64,000 bases of DNA from an uncultured Pseudohongiella sp. Its GTDB lineage: Bacteria > Pseudomonadota > Gammaproteobacteria > Pseudomonadales > Pseudohongiellaceae. The notes under the pieces are model-generated. The model did not search any database. It was not told the origin of the DNA and saw nothing but the letters and a program-made list of their open reading frames with translations. This document shows, piece after piece, positions 32,159 through 41,630 of the stretch (the first letter of the stretch is position 1; the number at the start of each line of letters is the position of its first letter). The stretch is from positions 1 through 64,000 of the forward strand of contig CACAEJ010000009.1 in NCBI GenBank assembly GCA_902531515.1, read 5' to 3'. The position numbers were made by a program, and so were the translations under genes.

Positions 32159-32200
32159 AAGGTAATTAGAAGGTAATTAGAAGGTAATTAGAAGGTAATT
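32159..32200 (+). repeat. Tandem AAGGTAATTAG repeats at a ribosome-binding site
   Basis: Three perfect 11-base copies (32159-32169, 32170-32180, 32181-32191) and a fourth 9-base copy that runs directly into the ATG at 32201. Each carries an AAGG Shine-Dalgarno core; the last sits 5 bases before the start codon. A single related copy, AAAGGTAATTAG, precedes fliF (33640-33651). Confidence 0.95.
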
Positions 32201-33226
32201 ATGACCGGCATGACAGATGATTATCCCTTTGTCTTTGTAGATAAAGAGAGTGTGCGTTTATTTGAGTTGGCCTCTAAGGTCGCTAAATCGGACGTTCAGG
32301 TATTGATTACGGGCCCGTCGGGAGCAGGAAAGGAGGTTCTTGCGCGCGTAGTCCATGAGTCCTCGAAACGCTCCAGCTTTCCGTTTGTGGCTCTTAATTG
32401 CGCCGCGATCCCGGAAAATCTGGTAGAAGATACTCTGTTTGGACACGAAAAAGGAGCATTCACAGGAGCGACTCAAATCAATAAAGGCTTTTTTGAGGAA
32501 GCTCACGGGGGTACCTTGTTTCTGGACGAGATTGGCGAAATGCCAAAAAATCTTCAATCGAAGTTACTTAGGGTCCTGCAAGAAAAACAGATTTACCGGG
32601 TTGGTGCTACCAAACCCATCGATGTAAACGTCAGAATTCTATCCGCAACAAACATTAATATTAAAAACGCTATCCAACGCAAAGAATTTCGAGAGGACCT
32701 TTACTTTCGTCTTGGAGGTTTTGTCCTAAACATTAAAGAACTCGCTATGAGACCCGGGGACATTGAGCCTCTGGCGAGAATATTTATTCAGAAACATAGC
32801 AATGATTCTCAGGTCGTGATCTGTCGAAATGCGGTGAGAAAACTTTTGACTCACCATTGGCCAGGAAATGTCAGAGAGTTGGAAAATGTCATGTTGCGAG
32901 CAATTATCCTATCCGAAAGCAACGAAATATTTGAGCAGCATATTACTTTTGATGAGTTTCCAGATGATGAACGAGAAACTTTACCTCCTCAGATAAATCT
33001 TAGAGAAATTCACAACGATAACGTTCTTCCGTTTAATAGTATCAACAAGCTATCTGATCTTAGATCTAATTCCGAGTTGAATGAAATATTAACCGCGCTA
33101 AAGATGAATTCAACGAGAGACAACGCAGCGAAAGAGCTTGGGATAAGTCCGAGAACTTTGCGTCAGAAACTAAATGACTTTAGAAAAGCTGGGTTACCAG
33201 TGCCGGGGCCATATGCCCGCACATAA
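32201..33226 (+). CDS. Second sigma-54 enhancer-binding regulator without receiver domain (FlrC/FleR-like)
   Basis: A 341-residue AAA+ activator: Walker A GPSGAGKE at 38-45, GAFTGA at 85-90, LFLDEIGEMP, WPGNVRELEN, and a C-terminal Fis-type HTH (DNAAKELGISPRTLRQKLND). Like the regulator at 28333 it lacks an N-terminal receiver, so phosphorylation by a FleS/FlrB-type kinase cannot act on it directly. It has its own sigma-54 promoter and sits 15 bases upstream of fliE. This fits the FlrC/FleR position in the hierarchy, activated by the first regulator. Its Shine-Dalgarno region is tandemly repeated. Confidence 0.88.
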   Translation: MTGMTDDYPFVFVDKESVRLFELASKVAKSDVQVLITGPSGAGKEVLARVVHESSKRSSFPFVALNCAAIPENLVEDTLFGHEKGAFTGATQINKGFFEEAHGGTLFLDEIGEMPKNLQSKLLRVLQEKQIYRVGATKPIDVNVRILSATNINIKNAIQRKEFREDLYFRLGGFVLNIKELAMRPGDIEPLARIFIQKHSNDSQVVICRNAVRKLLTHHWPGNVRELENVMLRAIILSESNEIFEQHITFDEFPDDERETLPPQINLREIHNDNVLPFNSINKLSDLRSNSELNEILTALKMNSTRDNAAKELGISPRTLRQKLNDFRKAGLPVPGPYART

Positions 33227-33241
33227 ATTAGGGGAAAGGAC

Positions 33242-33616
33242 ATGGAAATAAACGCGAGTGCTCAAGATCTGCTGGCGCAGATAAGAGACTACCAGAACAA
33301 GATCGAGTCGGTGAAAAATGGTACAGAGATTTCGCCGGCGATTGATGGTGGTCGAAATTTAGAGATTGATCCGTCGTCGTCTGGGCCGACATTCTCTAGT
33401 CAGTTAAGTAAGGCATTCACCTCGGCCATATCCGAGGTCAATGAATTGTCGAACGTTTCGACCAACTCGCAGAACGAATTCCAGATGGGTGGTGATATTC
33501 CTCTTACTGAGGTTGTAATGAACATGCAGAAAGCATCAATAGCATTTGAGGCTACATTACAGGTTCGGAATAAGGTGCTTACCGCCTATCAAGAAATAAT
33601 GAATATGCCAATTTAA
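33242..33616 (+). CDS. fliE: Flagellar hook-basal body complex protein FliE
   Basis: Connects MS ring and rod. It has 124 residues. The C-terminal FliE block is clear (PLTEVVMNMQKASIAFEATL, then QVRNKVLTAYQEIMNMPI). GGGGAAAGGAC lies before the ATG. It starts 15 bases after the upstream regulator and 36 bases before fliF, beginning the fliEFGHIJ run. Confidence 0.93.
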   Translation: MEINASAQDLLAQIRDYQNKIESVKNGTEISPAIDGGRNLEIDPSSSGPTFSSQLSKAFTSAISEVNELSNVSTNSQNEFQMGGDIPLTEVVMNMQKASIAFEATLQVRNKVLTAYQEIMNMPI

Positions 33617-33652
33617 AGATCTATTCAAATTTTAATAGAAAGGTAATTAGTT

Positions 33653-35548
33653 ATGGCTGACACAATGGCCTTAGAGAGCCCCGAAGAAGGCTTTCAGACA
33701 AGCGAAGATCTCCTAGAACCAGGCAGTTCTGAAAGTAACGAACTGGTGCAGTCAGAAGTGACGAAGGACAATAAGCAAGTGACATCGTGGATGGATTCTA
33801 CTGGAGTCTCTAACTTTTTAGCTCAGCCGTTAGTTAAACGAACTATTCCAGCCTTGGTTGGACTGTTCGCGCTACTGTTATTTTTATTAGTCTATTATTG
33901 GCTGAATGCTGAAGGATCAAGAAATTTATACCCAAACATGTCAGAGGCAGATCGAAGTGAAGCCTTTGCTCAGCTACAGGCGGCAAATATTCCGGTCTCG
34001 ATTAATCAAAATACCGGAACACTCATGGTGCCTGATAGTGAGTACTACGAAGCGAGAATGTTATTGGCAGCGAGTGGATTGCCGAGTGATGGTAGCTCGC
34101 AAGCACTTGATTCCCTGACCACAACTTCATCAATGACGACGAGTCAATTTATGGAGCAGGCCCAGTATATAGCGGCAATTGAGAGTGAAATAGCCAAAAG
34201 TGTTATGCGAATATCGACGATAGAAACAGCGCGAGTTCATTTGGCTGCGCCACGACAAAGTTCTTACATTAGGAATCGACAGCCGGCCAAAGCTTCTGTG
34301 ATCGTTGAAACTTTTCCTGGCAGGGTAGTGAGTCCCTCTCAGGTCCAAGCCATTGTCAATCTTGTCGCATCTAGCGTGCCCTATTTATCAATTGATGATG
34401 TTTCCGTAGTCGACCAAATGGGTACTCTTCTTTCTGACCAAGAGGAATCTGGCTTGATTGAAGCGACCGAGCAAGCCGCTTTTAAACGCAATCTTGAGGA
34501 GCAATATCATACTAAGATTATGAATTTATTGGCGCCCATTGTTGGTGAAACTAACGTTAGATCGGATGTAGACGTCACTTTAGATTTTTCAGAGTTCGAA
34601 TCTACATCAGAGATATTTGATAGAAGTGGTTCCGGACCAAGCACACGCTCTGAGATGTTAGCGGTAGATACTTCAGCGAATGTTCCTGCAGAAGGGGTGC
34701 CCGGCGAGACTACCAACGTTGCGCCACAAGACACGGTTTTGGTTGATGCGAATACCGTAGCAAATGAGTTGGATCCTTCCAGTATTCGAAGTAGCCAGAC
34801 CACGAGAAACTATGAGGTAGACCGTGAAATTCAGTACCAGAGAAGTTCCACCGGCGATATAACCAAACTGAGTGTTGCAGTCGTACTAAACAGGGATGCT
34901 ATCTCAGATCTTACTCTTGGTAATGGTAATACAGAGGATGCTTATGATGTTAGCGGCATTCAAAACCTGGTTGCAAACGCAGTCGGAATAGACGAATCTC
35001 GAGGAGATTCTGTAATGGTTTTAGTTTCACAATTTAGGGACAACACAGCGCCTCCGGTCGCCTGGTATGCAAGCGAATCCGTTCGTTACTGGGGTAACTT
35101 GGCTGCCATGCTGTTGGGGGCTATCGCATTCCTTCTATTTGTTATAAGACCGATAATCTATGGAGTTTCTATTAAAACCCCACCAGCGGATGAGGCAAAG
35201 CTTTTAGCTGATCAGAAACAGCAAACTGAACAAGATGATGAAGAGATACAAACGTTGTCCGAAGACCAAGTAGAAGAGGCAGGCAGTATTAGAGAAATTT
35301 ACCGAGACGGTGATACAGTCCTGCGCGGCGAGGCTGAAATCAAAGCCCGAGCCGAGGAAACTGGAGAAACTCTTGAAGAGATTAAGGCACGTCTGAGACC
35401 TCGAAAGTCAAACGTCTCTGCGGATATGCTCGATACAGCGAATACTTATGACGATAAAGTAGCTATCGTAAGAATGCTGGTAGACGAAGATGCGTCACGT
35501 GTTGCCAGTCTTCTGAAGAAGATGGTTGGCCAAAAGAGTGTTAATTAA
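33653..35548 (+). CDS. fliF: Flagellar MS-ring protein FliF
   Basis: Inner-membrane MS-ring subunit of 631 residues. Membrane segments are at about 64-83 and 482-502. Between them are the ring-building motifs (LYPNMSEADRSEAFAQLQAA; ALEGEL-type region replaced by QYIAAIESEIAKSVMRIS; ASVIVETFPGR). The C-terminal FliG-binding tail is present (KVAIVRMLVDEDASRVASLL). AAAGGTAATTAG, one copy of the repeat found before the gene at 32201, precedes the ATG. Confidence 0.95.
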   Translation: MADTMALESPEEGFQTSEDLLEPGSSESNELVQSEVTKDNKQVTSWMDSTGVSNFLAQPLVKRTIPALVGLFALLLFLLVYYWLNAEGSRNLYPNMSEADRSEAFAQLQAANIPVSINQNTGTLMVPDSEYYEARMLLAASGLPSDGSSQALDSLTTTSSMTTSQFMEQAQYIAAIESEIAKSVMRISTIETARVHLAAPRQSSYIRNRQPAKASVIVETFPGRVVSPSQVQAIVNLVASSVPYLSIDDVSVVDQMGTLLSDQEESGLIEATEQAAFKRNLEEQYHTKIMNLLAPIVGETNVRSDVDVTLDFSEFESTSEIFDRSGSGPSTRSEMLAVDTSANVPAEGVPGETTNVAPQDTVLVDANTVANELDPSSIRSSQTTRNYEVDREIQYQRSSTGDITKLSVAVVLNRDAISDLTLGNGNTEDAYDVSGIQNLVANAVGIDESRGDSVMVLVSQFRDNTAPPVAWYASESVRYWGNLAAMLLGAIAFLLFVIRPIIYGVSIKTPPADEAKLLADQKQQTEQDDEEIQTLSEDQVEEAGSIREIYRDGDTVLRGEAEIKARAEETGETLEEIKARLRPRKSNVSADMLDTANTYDDKVAIVRMLVDEDASRVASLLKKMVGQKSVN

Positions 35549-35565
35549 GGGGAGTATAATTAAAA

Positions 35566-36612
35566 ATGGCTGAAGAAACTCAAACTGCTGAAGCAGGTCA
35601 AGAAGGCGAAAAACCTGATTTTGACTTACTCCCTGCCGAACGAGCAGCGGTGATTCTATTACTCTTAGGAGAAGAACAAGCAGCGGAAATTATTAGTTAT
35701 ATGTCTCCTCGCGAGGTGCAGGCACTTGGAGCTCACATGGTTAGCGTTGCAGACCTCTCCCAAGAAGCGGTAAACATCGTCTTGGATGACTTTGTTGCAA
35801 CTATTAAGCAGCAAACAAACATAGGCTTAGGAACGAAAGACTACGTGACGAACGTGTTTACGAAGGCTTTAGGTGACGATAAGGCAGCGTCGGTGCTGGC
35901 TAGAATTATGCCCACATCATCAAGTAAGGGTTTGGATGTCTTGCAATGGATGGACGCCAGATCAATCGGAGAAATGGTTGAGAATGAGCACCCACAAATT
36001 ATCGCCATCATACTATCAGTGCTGGAATACGATATCGCTGCTGACGTTTTGAATTTTATACCGGAAAGCGTAAGACCTGAGGTAGTTCAACGAGTAGCAG
36101 CTTTAGAAACAGTTCACCCTAGCGCCATGGAAAAACTGGAGGCGGTGATGCAGGAGCAATTCAGTTCAAGTTCCTCAGCGAAAGCTTCAAGTTTTGGCGG
36201 TATACGTACCGCGGCTAAGATCATGAATTTCACAAAGACGGATATGGAAGGCGAAATCCTTGGAGGTATAAGGGAAAAAGACGAAGAGCTATCTAATAAA
36301 ATTCAGGACAATATGTTTACCTTCGAGAATTTTGATGGGCTGGACAATAGAAGTGTTCAAACCTTAATGAGAAGTATTGATAATGATTTACTGATGACAG
36401 CGGTGAAAGGCGCAACCGAGCCGGTTAAAGAAAAGTTCCTGACCAATATGTCAACGAGGGCTAGATTGATGTTCCTTGATGACATGGAGGACAAGGGCCC
36501 CATAAGAATTACCGATGTAGAGGAGGCTCAGAAGGATATTCTGCGTATTGCAAGGCGTCTTTCTGATGCCGGCGACATTGTTCTAGCAGGAAGAGGAGAT
36601 GATTTTGTCTAA
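35566..36612 (+). CDS. fliG: Flagellar motor switch protein FliG
   Basis: Rotor protein that transmits stator torque. It has 348 residues. The EHPQ motif (NEHPQIIAIILS) in the middle domain and the C-terminal torque helix with alternating charges (RITDVEEAQKDILRIARRL) are present. The N-terminal domain binds FliF. It ends 14 bases inside fliH. Confidence 0.96.
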   Translation: MAEETQTAEAGQEGEKPDFDLLPAERAAVILLLLGEEQAAEIISYMSPREVQALGAHMVSVADLSQEAVNIVLDDFVATIKQQTNIGLGTKDYVTNVFTKALGDDKAASVLARIMPTSSSKGLDVLQWMDARSIGEMVENEHPQIIAIILSVLEYDIAADVLNFIPESVRPEVVQRVAALETVHPSAMEKLEAVMQEQFSSSSSAKASSFGGIRTAAKIMNFTKTDMEGEILGGIREKDEELSNKIQDNMFTFENFDGLDNRSVQTLMRSIDNDLLMTAVKGATEPVKEKFLTNMSTRARLMFLDDMEDKGPIRITDVEEAQKDILRIARRLSDAGDIVLAGRGDDFV

Positions 36613-37441
36613 TACAGCTGAATTTACTCCCTGGGTGATTCAACCTAAGAAGGAAAACTATTTCACCGAGATGTCTGCTTCGACGAGGGCTATCGACTCA
36701 GACACAGAGAAAGATGAGGTCGGTTTACCTGCGCCGGAAATCAGTAATACGGATGAGGAAGTTGCCCAAGGGCTAGAACCCAAAGAGGCTATTATCGATG
36801 ATGAAGTAAGCACTATTTCTCAAGATCCCGATGAGCACAATGAAGAGGAAGCAATCCCCCCTGATTTATTGCCGAAATATACGCCGACAGAATTTAATGA
36901 GCACGGAGAGGCCGAGTATTTAAGAGGGTATAATTCCTGCAAAGAAAACGAAAAACTTGAATTTAGCGGAAGATTAGAACAGCTAGATGGTCTGCTTGTG
37001 ACACTCACAAACGAGCACGTAGATTTGAATGAATTTTACGAGCCAATTCGGGAGCTCATAGTGAGCGCGGTAGGCGCAATTATGCAAGTTGATTTGAAAG
37101 AGAGTAAAGATTCGATTTCGAAGATTGTTACCACAATTCTTGAAGAAATTACCCTCGAATCAGATGACTCAGTGAGGTTGTTTTTGAGTCCCGGTGATAC
37201 TTCCCTTTTAGCAGATTTTGAACCTAATACTGAAAACCCAGTGAAAATACTGTCAGATCCTAGGCTGGCGAGTGGGAGTGCTCGTGCCGTCATGGGTGAT
37301 TCCATCATTGAGAGTATGAGAGAAAACAGGGTTCAGCAAATAGTTGATCAGATAATGGGCGAAACGCAGAAAAAAACTGCCTCTAGGGTATCTAAAAAAA
37401 ATGTCTCCAAGAAGAAAGGGTCTGTGAGAAAAAAGGCGTAA
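36599..37441 (+). CDS. fliH: Flagellar assembly protein FliH
   Basis: Regulator and stator of the FliI export ATPase. It has 280 residues. The N-terminal ~100 residues are acidic and look disordered. The C-terminal half has the FliH pattern (EYLRGYNSCKENEKLEFSGR; later LFLSPGDTSLL and ILSDPRLASGSARAVMGDSI). It ends in a very basic tail (about 258-280). The start overlaps the fliG end by 14 bases, with GAGGAG as ribosome-binding site. Confidence 0.88.
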   Translation: MILSNTAEFTPWVIQPKKENYFTEMSASTRAIDSDTEKDEVGLPAPEISNTDEEVAQGLEPKEAIIDDEVSTISQDPDEHNEEEAIPPDLLPKYTPTEFNEHGEAEYLRGYNSCKENEKLEFSGRLEQLDGLLVTLTNEHVDLNEFYEPIRELIVSAVGAIMQVDLKESKDSISKIVTTILEEITLESDDSVRLFLSPGDTSLLADFEPNTENPVKILSDPRLASGSARAVMGDSIIESMRENRVQQIVDQIMGETQKKTASRVSKKNVSKKKGSVRKKA

Positions 37442-37454
37442 CTGGGTTTTTGAA

Positions 37455-38789
37455 ATGAGAGCAACAGATACATTTATAAGTGAAATGCAGAACCTGTCTG
37501 GAAACTTCTTACCGGTCGGCACTGAGCGACTTGGAAGGGTAACCAGGGTGGTCGGCATGACAATTGAGGCATCGGGTATTTCAGCTGAGATAGGTGCCCA
37601 ATGTGAAATTGAAATTGATGGGAAGCATCGTTCTATTGACGCAGAAGTGATTGGGTTTGATGGTCAAAAGATCGTATTGATGCCTGTACATTTCCTCGAT
37701 GGGATTAAAGCAGGCTGCCTGGTTAGGCTGACTCATTCAGAATCTTCCTGCAATGTCGGTGAAGCGCTACTCGGCCGCGTCGTGAATGGCTTAGGAGAAC
37801 CGATTGATGGGAAGGGCGAAGTAAATTATGAGTCGCAGATGCGTTTAGATAGTCATTCGGTAAATCCTATGGCCAGAGGCGCTATCACAGAGGTATTAGA
37901 TACAGGCGTTAAATCCATAAACGGCTGCCTTACTTTTGGTAAGGGTCAACGAGTTGGCTTAATAGCAGGATCTGGTGTCGGGAAAAGTGTATTGATGGCT
38001 ATGCTGACACGTAATACAGAGGCGGATGTTGTTGTAATTGGTTTAATAGGAGAGAGAGGAAGGGAGGTGCAGGAGTTTGTTAAAACAACTCTCGGAGAGG
38101 ACGGATTAAAAAAAGCGGTAGTAGTAGCAGCTCCAGTTGATCTCTCGCCAGTAATGCGGATTAAGGCTGCTAAGTTAACGCATTCAGTTGCAGAATATTT
38201 CTGCAGTAAAGGCAAGAATGTGCTGCTTTTGTTCGATAGCCTCACTCGAGTGGCTCATGCCCAGCGAGAGATCGGTTTAGCGGTTGGTGAACCACCAACT
38301 ACGAAGGGGTATACGCCATCAGTATTTAGTTTGCTTCCAAAACTTATCGAACGCGCAGGTGTGGGCCCAGGAGGTGTGGGGTCCATTTCAGCTTTTTATA
38401 CGGTATTAGCCGAAGGGGATGATAGGACAGACCCGATCGTAGATTTATCGAGAGCAACACTTGACGGACAGATCATGTTGTCGAGAACGTTGGCAGACGC
38501 TGCTCATTATCCCGCGATAGACCTTGAAGGTTCCATCTCAAGAGTAGCTTCCTCGATCATAGCGGCGGATCATTTTAACGCGGCCCAAAAATTGAGGAAG
38601 TACTGGTCCTTGTATGTCCAAAAGCAAGATTTGATTCAGGTCGGGGCATATACGCCGAACACAGATCCGGAGCTAGATGAAGCTATCCGACTTAAGCCTA
38701 TGATTGATGAGTTTCTTCGCCAAGACAGCTCTCAGGAAATAAGGATGGAAAAATCGATCGAAAGTTTACAAAAGGTTGTTGCTTCGTGA
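37455..38789 (+). CDS. fliI: Flagellum-specific export ATPase FliI
   Basis: Hexameric ATPase of the flagellar export apparatus. It has 444 residues. Walker A GSGVGKSVLM is at about 172-181, followed by VIGLIGERGREVQEF, Walker B LLLFDSLTRVAHAQREI, and the type III ATPase signature (LPKLIERAGVGPGGVGSISA). It lies 13 bases after fliH and overlaps fliJ by 4 bases (GTGA). Confidence 0.97.
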   Translation: MRATDTFISEMQNLSGNFLPVGTERLGRVTRVVGMTIEASGISAEIGAQCEIEIDGKHRSIDAEVIGFDGQKIVLMPVHFLDGIKAGCLVRLTHSESSCNVGEALLGRVVNGLGEPIDGKGEVNYESQMRLDSHSVNPMARGAITEVLDTGVKSINGCLTFGKGQRVGLIAGSGVGKSVLMAMLTRNTEADVVVIGLIGERGREVQEFVKTTLGEDGLKKAVVVAAPVDLSPVMRIKAAKLTHSVAEYFCSKGKNVLLLFDSLTRVAHAQREIGLAVGEPPTTKGYTPSVFSLLPKLIERAGVGPGGVGSISAFYTVLAEGDDRTDPIVDLSRATLDGQIMLSRTLADAAHYPAIDLEGSISRVASSIIAADHFNAAQKLRKYWSLYVQKQDLIQVGAYTPNTDPELDEAIRLKPMIDEFLRQDSSQEIRMEKSIESLQKVVAS

Positions 38790-39229
38790 AAGAACTAAAC
38801 ACATGGAAGACACTAGCTGACAGAGAGAAGGCCGCTCTTAACAAACTTAGTGAGCGAAAAAAATCCTTGTCTGCAGAAAAGGAACGCTTAGAAAAGCGAA
38901 TAAGTGATATTGATAGATATATCCTTGATTATACCTCTGGCATGAAGCAAGAGACTGGGGTTGAGCATAGTGTGCAAAAAATTAATAGCAAGATGAACAT
39001 GGTTACTCAGTTAGCAAGCGGGCGAAAAGAATTAGAAAAAATCCATCGCGAATGTCAGCTGGCTTTGGAGGTTGTGACAAGAGGTATGATGAAGCATCAG
39101 GAAGAGTTATTGAAATTTAACAAGGTCAGAGAGAGTCAGAGAAAACTTATCATATCTAGAGAAAAAGCTATTGAAAACAAAGAATTAGATTCTCTTGCGT
39201 TACACAATTTTGTTTCAGATTTGAGATAA
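38786..39229 (+). CDS. fliJ: Flagellar export protein FliJ
   Basis: Coiled-coil component of the export ATPase complex. It has 147 residues and starts at GTG, overlapping the fliI stop. It is almost entirely charged helix rich in Lys, Glu and Leu (KAALNKLSERKKSLSAEKER), as in FliJ. The name rests on position, size and coiled-coil character, since FliJ sequences are poorly conserved. Confidence 0.85.
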   Translation: MKELNTWKTLADREKAALNKLSERKKSLSAEKERLEKRISDIDRYILDYTSGMKQETGVEHSVQKINSKMNMVTQLASGRKELEKIHRECQLALEVVTRGMMKHQEELLKFNKVRESQRKLIISREKAIENKELDSLALHNFVSDLR

Positions 39230-39270
39230 ATTTGTTGTCCTCAGGTATTTAGATTCAATCTATGAAGAAT

Positions 39271-39287
39271 TTGGTACGGTAATTGCT
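39271..39287 (+). promoter_or_regulatory. Internal sigma-54 promoter before fliK
   Basis: TTGGTACGGTAATTGCT matches TTGGCACG-N4-TTGCT at all but one conserved position, with GG and GC ten bases apart. The predicted start near 39298 is 43 bases before the fliK ATG. It lies in the 111-base fliJ-fliK gap and would drive fliK to flhB. Confidence 0.85.
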
Positions 39288-39340
39288 CATATTCGAGTGT
39301 GCAACGAAAATAAGTAATCCACCGAGAGCATGATTTGAGT

Positions 39341-41587
39341 ATGAATACATTATCCAAATACGATATTGCTGATATTGTCAGCCATATATCAGGAAAAACG
39401 CAGCCTGCAGATGCGCGGTCCTCTGACGGAGAGACTTTTGCTGATTTACTTAGAGAGGCTGTAAAGAATATCCCCCAGTCTAACGCGGAGGGGAAGGCGG
39501 CAGAAAGTGGCAAAAGCCTGCCGGAATCGCCACTTAGAGGTAAGGATTTAGACAGTCGAGTTTCTGCAGGAAGTGTCGTTGAGTCTGAGCTTCACACGCT
39601 TTTACGGCAAGCCTTGTCACGAACTCATAGCGAATCACCGGTGGATGTCAGGGTTAGTGATACTGATGTCAGAGTTAGTGATACTAATGATTCAGAGCAA
39701 CAGTCAGAGATAAAGCGTCAAGAAAATTCGGATCTTATTGATAACTTAAGGGCGGCATTAAAATTTCAGGGTCAAAAAGACGCAGAAATAGGTAGTGAGG
39801 AAATTAGTATAAATAAAGCGACGTCGCTAACTCATACGACCGGTTTGCCTGCCGATGACAGTGACAGTATTGATGACCAAATCAGGGTTGCTACATTAAA
39901 ACAAAGAAGGCCCGTAATTCTTGGGCCTGGCTCACCTGATGAACAACTCAGATCACAAATAATGGCCAATTACTTTAAGGATGATAGTTTTTTGCGCAAC
40001 GAACTTGTAAATGGTCGAGACTCTCTGGAGTCAGAAGTCATTTCTAATCAGAATCTTTTTCGTCCTTCGTCAGAAAATTTATTAGGCGCAACTAAGCAGG
40101 CCGAGAAAATAGACCGACTTGCCGAGGCTGCAGCTCAGCAGAAAAATTTTATAAAAAGGTCGGGTGAGATATCTGATGTCGACTTAAAGATACCTCTTAA
40201 GAATCAAACCTTAGAGCAGCACAATTATGATAAAGCAAGCTCTATAAACGATGAAATTAAAATAGGTTTAGAAAATGCCCAAAAAGTCGACACGGAGGAT
40301 CTAGTTCCGTCGGAGAAACGCGGAAGCACTGAGATATCAGGATCTTTTCAAGAGTCTCGACATCAATTAAAACAACTTGATAAAACAATCCAGCATCAGG
40401 AGACTTCGGATTTTGTTGCTCGAGATGGAACTTTTGGAGAAGACTCAGCCCAAGTTATTGGTAATAACATCAAGCAGTCTGAGAGATTCCAAGAAGAATC
40501 AAATGCAGGCGATCAGAATAATGAAGAGTTGCGTTTTAGGCATTCAATTACTGAGTCTGAGTTTAAGAGTCGAGGGAAAGATTTTATGGATCAAAGCTCA
40601 CGAGCAGATCAGAACCCAGCTGCTTCTAAAGCAGATTTGTTGATAGGAGATGACCAAAGGGAACCTCAATTTAGATCGACGAATTTCAATCCACAGGAGT
40701 TTGACCCAAGTGCAGGTGCTTATCTAAAAGTTTCAAGTGAATTAAGGCTAAACCAGGCACAGCCAAACTTTGAAACTAAAGACGGAGGAAGAGCAGGAGG
40801 CGTTGAAGTCGCAAATCATTTGGCTTCCGCGATTAAAAAGAAGGAATCGGGAACTGAATTCAGAAAAGGCTCTGTTACAGATTATTCTGACGTATTTAAA
40901 AATCCTTCAAGAGAGAGTGCTCTCAATGCTGAATTTGAAATTCGAATAAATGAACCGGCAAAGAGACATATAGATCAGACCCGGCTCTCTGTTTTAGATC
41001 CAAATTTGACGGTTGAGGAAAGTGATCCTAGTATAAATACCCCAAAAGGTGAGAGCGTTGACGCGCTCAAATCAGAAACGATTGTAGGTTTGCAGTCAGA
41101 TAGAACGGCGATATTTAGTCGGCCTGATGTTGCCCAACGGACTGTTTCGGTATCGAATTTTAGTTCAGAGATGCAAGAAACAATAATGGGACAACTAACT
41201 AAAACCGCAACAGGAACTTCAAAATTCACCGTAGCGCTTTTTCCTGAAAACTTGGGCAGAATAAATATCGAAATAAGCTACTCAGACCTGGCGGGCCTGA
41301 AGATAACGATGATTGGTGATAATCCGGAGGCAACAAAAATCCTGGAACAAAACTTACCAACCTTGAGGGAGAATCTTCAAACAGATAAATTGAATGAATT
41401 GCTTGTGAACTTAAATAATAATAGAGATTCAAGCGGTTCCAACCAAAAACACAATCAGTCAGAGGAAGGTAATTTCGCAAGCAAGGAAGATAAAGAGGCT
41501 GGGAATTTTGATTTTACTGATCCGAATTCTAAGACTCGCGGCGAAGCTACCAATGATTTAGAAACTGGACTTGACACGTATGTTTAA
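39341..41587 (+). CDS. fliK: Flagellar hook-length control protein FliK
   Basis: Molecular ruler and substrate-specificity switch. It has 748 residues from ATG 39341 (a TTG two codons earlier is less likely). The long central part is hydrophilic, rich in Ser, Gln, Glu and Asp. The C-terminal hook-length domain is recognisable (FTVALFPENLGRINIEISYS, then TLRENLQTDKLNELLV). A 21-base tandem repeat at 39644-39685 encodes DVRVSDT twice. FliK is long (Salmonella about 405), in keeping with the very long hook protein here. FliK length sets hook length, so a long hook is possible; that is inference. Confidence 0.9.
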   Translation: MNTLSKYDIADIVSHISGKTQPADARSSDGETFADLLREAVKNIPQSNAEGKAAESGKSLPESPLRGKDLDSRVSAGSVVESELHTLLRQALSRTHSESPVDVRVSDTDVRVSDTNDSEQQSEIKRQENSDLIDNLRAALKFQGQKDAEIGSEEISINKATSLTHTTGLPADDSDSIDDQIRVATLKQRRPVILGPGSPDEQLRSQIMANYFKDDSFLRNELVNGRDSLESEVISNQNLFRPSSENLLGATKQAEKIDRLAEAAAQQKNFIKRSGEISDVDLKIPLKNQTLEQHNYDKASSINDEIKIGLENAQKVDTEDLVPSEKRGSTEISGSFQESRHQLKQLDKTIQHQETSDFVARDGTFGEDSAQVIGNNIKQSERFQEESNAGDQNNEELRFRHSITESEFKSRGKDFMDQSSRADQNPAASKADLLIGDDQREPQFRSTNFNPQEFDPSAGAYLKVSSELRLNQAQPNFETKDGGRAGGVEVANHLASAIKKKESGTEFRKGSVTDYSDVFKNPSRESALNAEFEIRINEPAKRHIDQTRLSVLDPNLTVEESDPSINTPKGESVDALKSETIVGLQSDRTAIFSRPDVAQRTVSVSNFSSEMQETIMGQLTKTATGTSKFTVALFPENLGRINIEISYSDLAGLKITMIGDNPEATKILEQNLPTLRENLQTDKLNELLVNLNNNRDSSGSNQKHNQSEEGNFASKEDKEAGNFDFTDPNSKTRGEATNDLETGLDTYV
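39644..39685 (+). repeat. 21-base tandem repeat inside fliK
   Basis: Two copies (39644-39664 and 39665-39685) differ by one base and encode DVRVSDT twice. In a ruler protein, copy-number change here would alter length in frame by 7 residues per copy. Confidence 0.85.
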
Positions 41588-41630
41588 TGTTGATTATAGA
41601 GAAAACTCCAAATTTGGCAGGAAATAGATT

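Noticed and set aside
39123-39141. AGGTCAGAG and GAGTCAGAG in fliJ, similar to the late-flagellar element
   Set aside because: It lies inside coding sequence for a Lys/Glu/Arg-rich helix and has no hairpin or leader context; probably chance.
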